Shown piece after piece: positions 29,101 to 38,484 of a stretch of 64,000 nucleotides of DNA. The stretch covers positions 23,282,459 to 23,346,458 of the forward strand of contig OX388349.1 in assembly GCA_947579665.1 (NCBI GenBank). The letters are read 5' to 3'. Every line of letters starts with the position of its first letter. Positions within the stretch are counted from its first letter, which is position 1. The notes below the pieces were generated by a model, which had not been told where the DNA came from, ran no database searches, and saw only the letters and a list, made by a program, of their open reading frames with translations. This DNA is from Sympetrum striolatum. Taxonomy: Eukaryota; Arthropoda; Insecta; Odonata; Libellulidae. The position numbers and the translations under genes are program-made.

Positions 29101-29254
29101 GACAGTGTCTCCCATCCCAGACAATAGCTTACACTTTCAACGAGCCATACATCCCCAGTCACAACTGTAATAATAAAAGTTCGCGTACTTGTGAACGCAT
29201 GCCACGTGACCTCTCATGTGCATCATTGTCACTCTTATCTCTCATCCATCGCAG

Positions 29255-29440
29255 CCCTGTGCAGCCTGGACTGCGGGCCCCACGGTCGCTGCGACAAGGG
29301 AGGCTGTTTGTGCGACCCCGGCTGGAGCGGAGAGCGGTGCGACCTTTTGCCATGCGACGCCAGATGCTCGGCCCACGGACAGTGCAAGAACGGGACTTGC
29401 GTCTGTTCCCAAGGGTGGAACGGCAGGCACTGCACGCTGC
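29255..29440 (+). CDS. Ten-m/Ten-a: Teneurin exon: EGF-like repeats 6 and 7
   Basis: The acceptor is CCATCGCAG and the donor GTGAGT; both borders are in phase 1. The codon split with the previous exon gives alanine. EGF6 reads [11 protein letters not shown] ... [10 protein letters not shown], and EGF7 reads [16 protein letters not shown] followed by [10 protein letters not shown]. Each has six cysteines. The EGF7 motif [19 protein letters not shown] is strongly conserved in insect teneurins. Both repeats form the rod between the dimerising EGF5 and the globular head. Confidence 0.95.
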
Positions 29441-29599
29441 GTGAGTACACTTGATAAAACGTCCTGCGCACCAAGCGCTGAAGCGTGCCCACACGACTCG
29501 CTTCTCTCCGTATTCCCATCTGAGATGTGCCTCTTTGGATATTGGCACAGGGCATCTGTGTAATCACAGGGTAGTGTCTGTGAAGAAATGTTTTTATAT

Positions 29600-30100
29600 C
29601 TAAGACGGTTTTAAAGTTGGAGTTAGTTTCCAGATGGGACGAGTTTTAAGAATGTTTTTTTTTTTCTTTCAATCCCATTAAACAACCACAAAACCGCATA
29701 TGTTTTTACGTAACTTTAAAAATATCAGTTGATACGATACAATAATAACTAAATATTTTTCTCAATATAAAATCAAAAGGTTGTATTTATTTTACGTTCA
29801 CGATGTCTTGTATTCGATGATATGTATGAAGATGGAAATATAGTAAAATTTGAGATAACTTTAACGTTGGAGCAACGTTTTTGGTAGGCACAAGTTTAAG
29901 AGCGCTATCTTTTCATTTAAATACTATTAAGCGACCAAAATACAGTATATATTTTGACGTGAATTTGGAAATATTGGTAGATGCGGTATAAGAGTACTAT
30001 GGCAATTCAAATTTTCAGTACAGAATCATTTCTAATACAAATTCATGTCGTTACTGTTTTCCTCAATTTTTAATCAAAACATTAGCTTATGTACAATATA
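29600..30100. repeat. Diverged tandem duplication, about 250 bp unit
   Basis: The unit from about 29,600 and the unit from about 29,850 align with an offset of 250 bases. Matching blocks include TTAAAGTTGGAG with TTAACGTTGGAG, TTAAACAACCACAAAACCG with TTAAGCGACCAAAATACAG, and AAATATCAGTTGATACGATA with AAATATTGGTAGATGCGGTA. The copies are old, and no coding potential was seen. Confidence 0.6.
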
Positions 30101-32800
30101 GTTTATTGAACTAAAATGCGTGTACAATAGAATGTACACTATTTTGTACCCTCACAAAATTTTAAAATAAAACATATGGTAGCTTCATGCGTTGAACGCC
30201 ATCATTAGATAAATATATTAGATTACATTTTGTGGAACTGTACGAATTAAAAAATATTGTCCAAACATTTTGGTGCAATGAATTATTTTGCATTATAGAA
30301 TCCTACCAAATTTCTTCGGATGAGTTTAATTTATCATGCTTTATGTTATAAAATATGTGATTTTGCATTGAGAAAAATCATCTCATTCGATAGATTTCTT
30401 GAATATGCAAAGTCACGTAAGTAACATTTTTTCGTTTAAATGTGCAGCAAAATCCTCTCGAAAAGAGAATCCCGGATAAACTCGACTGATATTCCGCTAA
30501 AAGCGAAATTGGTTTACGAGGGATCGCTCTTACTTTGAGTGGTTCCAAACTTGGAAGTAATTCTGTTACGGTAAGAGTTAGTTTCTCCGTACGTAAAGGA
30601 TATAACTGCATTCCGATTTCTCCAGTCACATTCATGTGCGTTTCAGAAATTTCCATACCATAAATGCCCAAAGATCGAAAACCATACTATATTATATAAT
30701 TAGTTTTATCAATCAAATTTCACCATAAATTATTGAACGCGTAGATATTTGATTAAATTCTGGTTATGCCGAGTAGCAATAAATAAAAAAAATATTCATT
30801 TTAATGAGGTTAATGAGCAAGGTTATGAATAGAATAGTTTTTTAATAGGTTTGGACTTCGGAGCAAGGCTAATTCAAGTCATTTTAATTTTCATTAAAAT
30901 TTTTCGATGTAATAATCTGCGCTTTTGAAGTTCTATCGTCAATTTCTCACATATCTATAGCTGTAACAACGTTTTCATTGCTGAAATGCGAATTTTCTTC
31001 CTATATTCTAGTACATGCTACACTGATGTCATAGAAGGATAAATTATTAATTCAGAAATGGAAATTTGTAATAATTCGTTAATTACTCCTGAAACGAATT
31101 ACGCTTTTTGAATCTTAATGAATTCCCTGTAAATCGCGATCTCTTTATGAAGCTTCACGGTAACAACTTTAAACTTTCAATTGTTTTTTTAAAATCCAAT
31201 TTTTACTCTCACATATGTGCTAAAAAACTTATAAAAATAAGTTATAAGTTGGGTAAGATAATAGATAAGTGATAAATAACGGTTAAGTCGCACGATCTTC
31301 TGTGCTAATATAAATTCTATCATCTATAAAAAAAAATCCATCTGCCCTCATACTCGCTATGTTGTTGATCAATTTTGTGGAGAACGTGATTCGAATCCGT
31401 CCGTAATTAGTGGTAAAGAAATTTACTTCGTGATAATAAAGTGATTTCGCGAATCCCAAATCTCAGAAGTTGGCTCTTAATTCTTCTCAGCTCGCGCATA
31501 TTATTTCGATTCCCCGCTTTCTGTATGTCCCCCATTCCTCGCAGTCTTCTTCCAAATGATTCCGGGCAAGAAGAAGGAAAAGGCCCTGAATCCTGGCCGT
31601 TATACCGCGTCTTAAGCTGCCGAGGCCCTAAGATTTCACAATTAGGACGTCCCCTAACGCAAAACTTCCCCACGATACGGAGGTGCATGTGCGGTTGCAT
31701 AAGATTAAGGGGCGAGCTCTTTTCATCCGAGCAATTTCCTTTGCCCCTGATGATTATGCCGTCGGCGAGTCTGGTTCCCAAGTGGGCGTCTGAGAACTTG
31801 ACAGAAAAGCGCCGTAATTTCATTTGCATTGTTTTATCTCCGTTTCCTTCATCTCCGAAGTGTTTTTCCCGGGTGGAGAATTCGGGAGTACCCCGAGGAT
31901 GGAATCTCTTACGAATCGATTGTTTCAATGGATCCAGTCTTATATCTTTGGCCTACTTATCTTTGTGCATTCAGCAGAATGTCGGATTTGTTAACTCGTG
32001 GGAGCCATTTTTCACTAAAATACTTTAGTCGGTCTTCTTAAATGTGCTCCGTGATCTCAAAGGCGATAGGAGCTTAGTGTGACGAATGTTAAAATTATCT
32101 CATGTGAAACTGAATTACGTTATTCTTATCAAGTTTTTTTGGGACCCAGTACTCGGTTTTGACCTAAAAGACAGAATTCTCTGTATGCAGTTCTCTTCAT
32201 TTTTCCTCAGTATATTTGGGTTTGAGGTTTTTAATACGTTTTGACTCAAGTACGGTACTTTAATATAATACGATAATCCGTAAAAATACAATTTGCAAAA
32301 TACTATATTTAAAATTAAATTATAAGAAAGAAATGTTATTAGGATGGGTAATTCAATTCATGCACCTCTATATGCAAACATTCTGTCTTAATCCACTATC
32401 TTGAACAAACACATTTCTGTTCCAGTCAGAGAAAAGTAAAATTTCTTCCATCCTAAAAAAGCGATTATTATTTTTGGAGATTTCTAGTTGGCATAATCTT
32501 GATACCATATTTTAATTTAAGCTCATATTTGAAAATGTAGGCCAAAATATAAAAACATGCCTATCGCGTTATTTATGCCTTTCAAATCTGTATTAAAACC
32601 TCTTCTTAATAAGTTTTGAACTAATTTGACATATCTCCTTAACCGAACTGAAGTTTGACAGTAAATTTTCAAATGCTACGATTTAATAATAAAATTAAAA
32701 GTGATTTCAATTGTTTCTTAGCTGTAATAATTAATCTTAAAGCTTTTTGATTCCATCATATAGAGCATGTTCAAATACCACAATATTCAAGTAAGATTGT

Positions 32801-32855
32801 ATATGTCTATGTAAGAACCCTGCAAGCCGCCTTTCGGCGTGTGGCAGGGGGGATT
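32801..32855 (-). mobile_element. Fragment of a non-LTR retrotransposon 3' end
   Basis: The block CCCTGCAAGCCGCCT followed by CGTGTGGCAGGGG also occurs at 33,386-33,418 in the same orientation. There it lies next to the remains of a reverse-transcriptase reading frame. The upstream TATGTCTATGTAAGAA corresponds to the CATCTACATAAATA tail of the other copy. Sequence beyond about 32,855 differs between the two, so this is a separate, shorter or different-subfamily insertion. Confidence 0.6.
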
Positions 32856-33098
32856 CAAATAGATATCCTCTTGAAGGGTTTAACTCGACCTTACAGTAAA
32901 ACGGACGAGATGTTTCATCTCCAACTCATCACGGCGGCTGCTTTAATTGCTGCCTCTGCTTCCTCGAAACAAAAAAGGGTAGGAAAAAGAAATCGCAGCA
33001 TAGCCATTGTGCTGGCATAGATTTATCTCAGGCTTGGAATCTTTCGACTACTGTTTCCTACGGAGTATTTGCGCGGATAGGAATTTAATTTGAAATTG

Positions 33099-33340
33099 AA
33101 CAAAACAGGAACAACTTTTCCATAGGAAATTAATTACGTTTTTTTACAACTAAGCAAATTACACACTTAATAGAGGACGGCGTGTTTCAATGATTAAGCA
33201 TCATTTTCAAGTTGAACTTTACATTGGCTACTTGAAAATGATGCTAAAGCATTGAAACATGTCCTCTATTTAGTGTGAAGTTGCTTAGTTATTAAAAAAC
33301 GGAAGTAGTTTCCTTTGGAAAAGTTGTTCTTGTTTTGTTA
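33099..33340. mobile_element. Long inverted repeat, MITE-like foldback element
   Basis: About 110 bp at each end fold on themselves around a 19-nt loop. The inner 15 bp (33,197-33,211 with 33,231-33,245) pair perfectly. The outer part (from AACAAAACAGGAACAACTTTTCC on the left to its complement on the right) pairs with scattered mismatches. Such a structure is typical of a non-autonomous foldback transposon. It lies in the intron, 24 bp from the end of a retrotransposon fragment. If transcribed it would form a long hairpin in the teneurin pre-mRNA. Confidence 0.8.
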
Positions 33341-33363
33341 TTTCGTCATGGATTACTACAGTG

Positions 33364-33917
33364 TGCATCCACATCTACATAAATACCCTGCAAGCCGCCT
33401 TTTGACGTGTGGCAGGGGCTGTAAACGCCGAGCGTTTGGGCTATTTTTCAGCCGTTTATTTTCGCTTACAGTTCGCGGGAAGAATGAATTCTTAAATCTT
33501 TTCGACTTGGCATCTATTTCTCTTATTAAACGCTCTTTGTGGAATCGGCCAAGATTGCAGGGAGGTCGCATTATATCTTCGGCAAAGGTATTTTCCCTAC
33601 AAAATCTACCAAAAGCATCCTAGCTTGTAGTCTAGTATCTTTTGAATATGCCCAACCTGCGTCAGAGAGCATTCAGGTAACGCTTGATTTTTGTCGTAAC
33701 ATTTTTTAACAAAACGTATCTCTTTCCGTTGCACTTTCTCGAGCTCGCGAGTGCATGTCTCGTCCGCCGGATTCCATATACTAGACGCGTATTCCAGAAC
33801 CAACTAAAGTGTAATAGCTCTTTTACCTTTCCAACGCATTTACCGACAATACGCATTATGAAGCCGATTCTTTTAATTGCTTCACCACAAATTATTCGCA
33901 TATGCTCCAGTTCTCAA
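33364..33917 (-). mobile_element. 5'-truncated non-LTR retrotransposon with RT C-terminal remnant
   Basis: On the minus strand, two overlapping frames carry the typical region after the reverse-transcriptase core: KAIKRIGFI-like text (seen as EAIKRIGFIMRIVGK), then KVKELLHFS, then VLEYASSIWNP and LEKVQRKEIRFV. The break between the first two and the last two segments is a frameshift near 33,790. The 3' end has a TGTAGATGTGGATG-like simple tail (33,364-33,380), as in arthropod CR1/Jockey-type elements. The 5' end of recognisable sequence stops only about 50 bp before the EGF8 exon. It is dead and truncated. Confidence 0.8.
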
Positions 33918-33969
33918 AGTAACTCGTCATTCGGTTGATTTTAATACGGAATTGTTTTGGGGTCGACAG

Positions 33970-34116
33970 CTGGCTGCAAGGACGGATGCAGCCGTCATGG
34001 AAGCTGCGCCGTGGAAGATGGGGAATACAAGTGCGTGTGTGCCGAAGGATGGGCTGGAGCCGACTGTAGCATCCGACTGGAGCTGGAATGCGCGGATGAG
34101 ACGGACAACGACGGTG
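33970..34116 (+). CDS. Ten-m/Ten-a: Teneurin exon: EGF-like repeat 8
   Basis: The exon follows GGGGTCGACAG and ends at the donor GTGAGT, phase 1 at both ends. The codon split with the previous exon makes proline, giving the family sequence CTLPGC across the junction. The repeat reads [12 protein letters not shown] ... [12 protein letters not shown]. It continues with [15 protein letters not shown], the start of the Cys-rich region. The acceptor has a poor polypyrimidine tract (G-rich just before CAG). A retrotransposon fragment ends about 50 bp upstream, so branch point and tract must lie in a very short host-derived interval. Confidence 0.93.
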
Positions 34117-36221
34117 GTGAGTACAATTTCGTATCGATCAGTTCGCTTGAGAAAAAATAATCCTCTGTCCCACTTCCACCCTTTTCCCAACGCGGGCTTT
34201 TGCGCAGAACTTTATTGTTTCGCCGATGAAAATATCTTAATGAAAGGAATAATGGGTGGCGCATATCTGCCGCGTCCTGTTCCTTTTTATCGCAAACTGA
34301 GATCCGCGCATACCCAATTGCTAATTAGTTTACGAGGAAAAAAGAGAAAAAACGGGAACGGTCGACGTATTGAATTAGAACGGATTTATCGTGTTGTTTT
34401 ATACGTCGGTCGAGTAACTGCTTTGGGGAATTGTGAAGGAAAATAACAAGGTCGAGAATATTCGGTTTATCTGCGTTTTTTTTCCGGGCCGGTAGTTGCA
34501 CCGCGGGATGTTAAATATGCGATTTCGGTATCCGAGGGGAGATGAAAAGAATTTTTCTGTCGGTTTGTTTGCGGGATTTGACGTATTTTTCGAAACTAGT
34601 CTGAGGTATTTGTAAAAATGGCTCGGTTCTATAGCGAACTCGCTCTCTTTTATGGCTTATGAATGTTTCTTTTCATGCGATGCATTTATTCATGAATTTT
34701 ATTGTAAAATCTGAGCTATCCCATCGAAATATTTTTATGAATGCAAGAATACTTTTAGTGATTTAAAATATAAAAAAGAGATGTAATCCTTTTACAAAAT
34801 TCAGATTACTAAGTTTATGGTAATCTTACGAATATATATTTTTCGAGTTATCGCCTTCAATATATATTGTGTATTTTAAATTATTCATTTTTAATGCTAT
34901 AATTGCGATGATATTTTTTCGTATCATCTCATTAGAAGTTAAATGGTTTGCTATGTGTACATTTCTCGTCAGCGAACCATGAATTCATCAATATATGTTT
35001 CACCATTTTGCTAATGCGGTATATAAGGATTTGTTTTCATCACAAATTTCCTGTCCTGTTCTTGTTAGGGTACTGAAAAATAGTGTTTCCATGAACCGCA
35101 ACCATAAATGGACGCATCAGAACTATATTTATGCTTGCTTTCTACCCACTGGTCATAGCTTTTGTCAGAATGATTTCCAAGTTATAAGGCTCTCTTTGTA
35201 GAAGTATATATCTTTTTTGGAATATTTAGATGTCTTAGGATTCATTACTGTAAGTACGAATATCCTTTCCTTCAAATCAGTGTCGATTTCTCAAATTTTC
35301 TTTCGGTATTTCTTCGTCCTACTAGTTAAAATCAGAGATTGAGAGGCATTTGTTTTTTCACAAACGATGGTATCGTTTATATTTACTGGATCATGAGAAT
35401 TATGATATATTTTACATTATATACGATTAAATCTTTTTTGATTCAAATAGAATTACAATTAAGCTTATTAGTCCATCTGTGTCCGACTGAATCCCTAATC
35501 TCATAAATTCATCAACGAGTGAAGTAATGAAAAAATATGAATGACACTGCAGTGAATTACAAAGAATAATAATTTATATCTAACCAAGGAAGTAAATTCT
35601 GAGCGGTAATAAAGGATAAGATAGCGTTACAATAGGAAAATTATCACACTGCAGTAGAACATCTCCATGAGAGTACTTGCGGATGAAATCTCCCTGGTTA
35701 AGGATTCACAATTAAAATTTTTCAAAAATAGAATATAATTTTAGCATGCTGAAAATAGCATAACTCATTTCATTTTACATGTTAATATTTTATTATCTCA
35801 TTAAGGCCTTCGTCGATTTTCCTAATTTTAAAGCCTAATTATATACCTATCAGTTGATTTCTCGAAGTCAAATCGTTCAGTAAAATCACTGATTTTAACG
35901 GATATAAAGCCTCCAATTTTAGCATGAATTGCAAAGTGACGACGGTGATTACCTGGTTTAATTTTCGAGCAGCCTATCATCCGACCGGTTTATCCCCACG
36001 GAGTCCATTGTGTTCCGCCTCTATCTGTGCCAGCCATCAAATTTCCGCATTCAACAACAGCGCGTTTTCCCTCGCGAGCCACTCAGAAACAATCACGATC
36101 AGGTGTAGGGGCCTCCACGAGAGCGCAAATACTCCGTTGTTGGGTCTGATACCGCTCCCTCCCGCCGACCCCAATCCTCGGACACCTTGTATTCATCCCT
36201 CCGATCACGCCCCTCCTGCAG
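34117..36221 (+). other. Intron, 2.1 kb, between EGF8 and Cys-rich exon
   Basis: The intron is AT-rich after about 34,600, with a CpG-richer first 500 bp and last 250 bp next to the exons. No repeat, coding sequence or RNA gene was recognised. The last part (about 36,140-36,221) is C-rich and supplies the polypyrimidine tract CCCCTCCTGCAG. Confidence 0.8.
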
Positions 36222-36432
36222 ACGGTATGGTGGACTGCTCGGACAGCGAATGCTGCACGTTGCACCCATCTTGCTCCGACCACATCATGTGCTTGGCCTC
36301 CAACGACCCAGTGGAAGTCCTTTTACGGAAGCAACCTCCGCCGGTCACCGCCTCTTTCTACCAGCGGGTCAAGTTCCTCATCGAAGAGAATTCGGTGCAG
36401 TCGTACGCCCACATGGACGAGTACAGCGAAAG
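36222..36432 (+). CDS. Ten-m/Ten-a: Teneurin exon: cysteine-rich region
   Basis: The exon enters in phase 1 after CCCTCCTGCAG and leaves in phase 2 at the donor GTGAGT. It encodes [32 protein letters not shown], then [20 protein letters not shown] and YAHMDEYSE. These are near-invariant teneurin motifs linking EGF8 to the transthyretin-like domain. Compared with other insect teneurins I recall no gap or insertion here. The codons are GC-rich with many CpGs, like the EGF exons and unlike exons after 48.7 kb. Confidence 0.95.
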
Positions 36433-38422
36433 GTGAGTGGGTCCTCCAGGCCGCGCAGAGACTGAGAGAAAAAAACCATTGACGTACTATTACTTTAAAA
36501 AAGGCATTGAAGACTACATTAACGGCAATGAGACATGTTTTGCTGGTTTTCAACTGAATGACGAACATAAAAGTTTCCCAGAACTCCCTTCTATCCCGTC
36601 CACCTGAAGGAATCCCTTTTTACTCCACCTATTCCTTCTGTTTTGCCGCTCCTCGAAAGCCACTCTTCTTCCCGACCCTTTCTTCTCTCCCTCTTTCTCT
36701 AATACTCTCCGTGTAACCTTATTCCTCGGATTACTCTTCTCTTCCTCTCACTCTATCTTTCCATCCTTTTTGAAATTTTAAGCACCTTACCTCCGCCTAA
36801 ATAATGCGCTGTCGCGGGAGTAAAACGTTTTTTTTGTAACTTTCTCTCTCTTTAAAACATAAAAGGCTTTTCATTCCTTCATCTTCACAAGATTTTTCAA
36901 TAGAATGGTATCGAAGCTTCTTTCAGAAGCGATTTTTTTCCTGCCGTTTCATGAATGCATTTTTTTATCGCTGGGTGGTTCCCGTATTTTTTTCAATTAA
37001 TCAAGCGAATTCATTTTCCCTTCGTCTCGCTGATTTTTGAGCCGGTTTTTTTCTGTGCAAAGTATATATGGCTTTTTTTGTGGCATTAATGAATAATATT
37101 TCAATGCCTGAAAGTTTGCCAATTAAATATGTCTTGTGATAACTCTTGAGGGAAAATGTATGCAGGTGTACAGTTTCATGTATGAGGTGTTTTCAAAGGA
37201 TGACGGTTGATTATTTTTTGGATTGTATGTTTTTGTCTTGTTTTATTTTTGTAATGTGTCACATTTGCTCACGTCAAAGTTTGTTTCATTATTTTTTGTG
37301 CCTTTTAAAATTTTGACTGAGCCATTCATCACACTTAGCCACGATGCTATCGACGGGCTAATTTCATCCACATCAAAGGATATATATGTGTGTTGTATCA
37401 TTTCCCAGGATTTCATAGATCCGGTTTATTTTTTCTTCTAACGTTGTTGGAAAGATATTTCAGTGCATTTTGCAACATGAGTACTCCCATTTTTATATAA
37501 TCTCTCTCACTCTCAGCCGCTGCCGCTTGGGGTCCTAAATTCAAAACGATCTATCATCAAAAATGTGATTTTTCGCTTACTGAAGCTTTATCTTCTTTTT
37601 TCGTTTCGCTTCTCCCAAAGGCTTTCTCTTTCCCTAGGGCGATCAAAGTTTCTTTCACTATGAAATCAACCAAGATGGGCCTTTCGATAAATATGTATCT
37701 GCTCGTTTGCAGATGCACTCCGAATAGTATGTATCTCTTTGTCCTTCTTTCTCAGTTCGAAAACTCTTCCTGTCACTGTCTCTGCTATAACTTTCGGATC
37801 ATTAAGAAATTTCCGGAATAAAGTAAACGTCTACATTCTTCCTTTCTAGCTATCTTCGACGTGTGACTGTCACGAGGCGCGCTTCTTTCAGGTTTTCGCG
37901 CCAAAAATGAGTTGTGCCGAAGTGGCGTGACAGTCTACGAAACATGGCCGCGATGGAAATAAGAGAAAAATTTCGGGAGACGCGCTTATGATTTGTTAGT
38001 TTGATTTTGTAGATTTACGCGCCCAAAACATTTCAAATCGCTGAGCGGCGTGAGTATTTTGTTTTTTTAACTCCCCCACAGAAGGAGAGAATAATTAATG
38101 TGGATTCGATATAACGGATAACGTCTGCTTTATATCTTTCGTGAATCTTACTTTGTTATATTTCGTGAGTCTTACTTTGTTATGTGCATCTTCGGAGAAG
38201 GAAGACCTGCAGAAATATGAATGAAACGGCCTCTTGCCACGACTGACTCGCTTCCCTTACCGCCAAAGAAATATATTTCCCTTGCCCTTAAATCCTCAAA
38301 AACTCCTCTTCCTCTTCCTCCTTGATGGGATTCCCCCTCCCCATCTTAACCCCAACCCTTTGTCTTTGTCTAGTGTTTGACCTAACCCTATGTGCCTAAC
38401 CCAATGACCTCTGTGTTCCCTT

Positions 38423-38484
38423 CTATCTCTCTCTCTCTCTCTCTAATTCCTCTCTTTCTCTGTCTCTCTTTCTCTCTCTCTCTT
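38423..38484. repeat. CT-rich microsatellite
   Basis: This is an interrupted (CT)n and (TTTCTC)n tract. The purest run is about 22 bases at 38,423-38,444, followed by TCTCTTTCTC-type repeats to 38,484. Confidence 0.95.

Larger units (their letters stand above)
17356..29254 (+). other. Intron, 11.9 kb, between EGF5 and EGF6
   Basis: This is the largest complete intron in the window. It holds a tRNA-derived SINE (21,343-21,526), two diverged copies of a 560-bp sequence (19,423-19,980 and 22,570-23,128) and G-run-rich tracts (21,908-22,155). CpG-richer patches lie near 20,180-20,620, 22,180-22,400, 23,130-23,560 and 24,950-25,640. No reading frame with a recognisable domain was seen. Outside these patches the sequence is AT-rich and unremarkable. 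Confidence 0.85.
29441..33969 (+). other. Intron, 4.5 kb, between EGF7 and EGF8
   Basis: It contains a diverged tandem duplication (29,600-30,100), a CpG-richer patch at 31,400-32,040, two retrotransposon 3'-end fragments (32,801 and 33,364-33,917) and a long inverted repeat (33,099-33,340). The last 800 bp before the EGF8 exon are almost entirely mobile-element debris. Long overlapping reading frames on both strands at 31,407-32,028 match no family I recognise. Confidence 0.85.

Noticed and set aside
31441..32028. 195-codon open frame on + strand as a nested gene
   Set aside because: No recognisable domain, overlaps an equally long antisense frame, no splice or start context of note; treated as composition-driven.
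35924..36221. Upstream extension of the Cys-rich exon with an in-frame ATG
   Set aside because: The conserved protein joins exactly at 36,222 after CCCTCCTGCAG and the upstream translation has no teneurin similarity; it is intron.
38340..38405. CCTAAC-like units as an interstitial arthropod telomere repeat
   Set aside because: Only a few irregular copies, not a TTAGG array.
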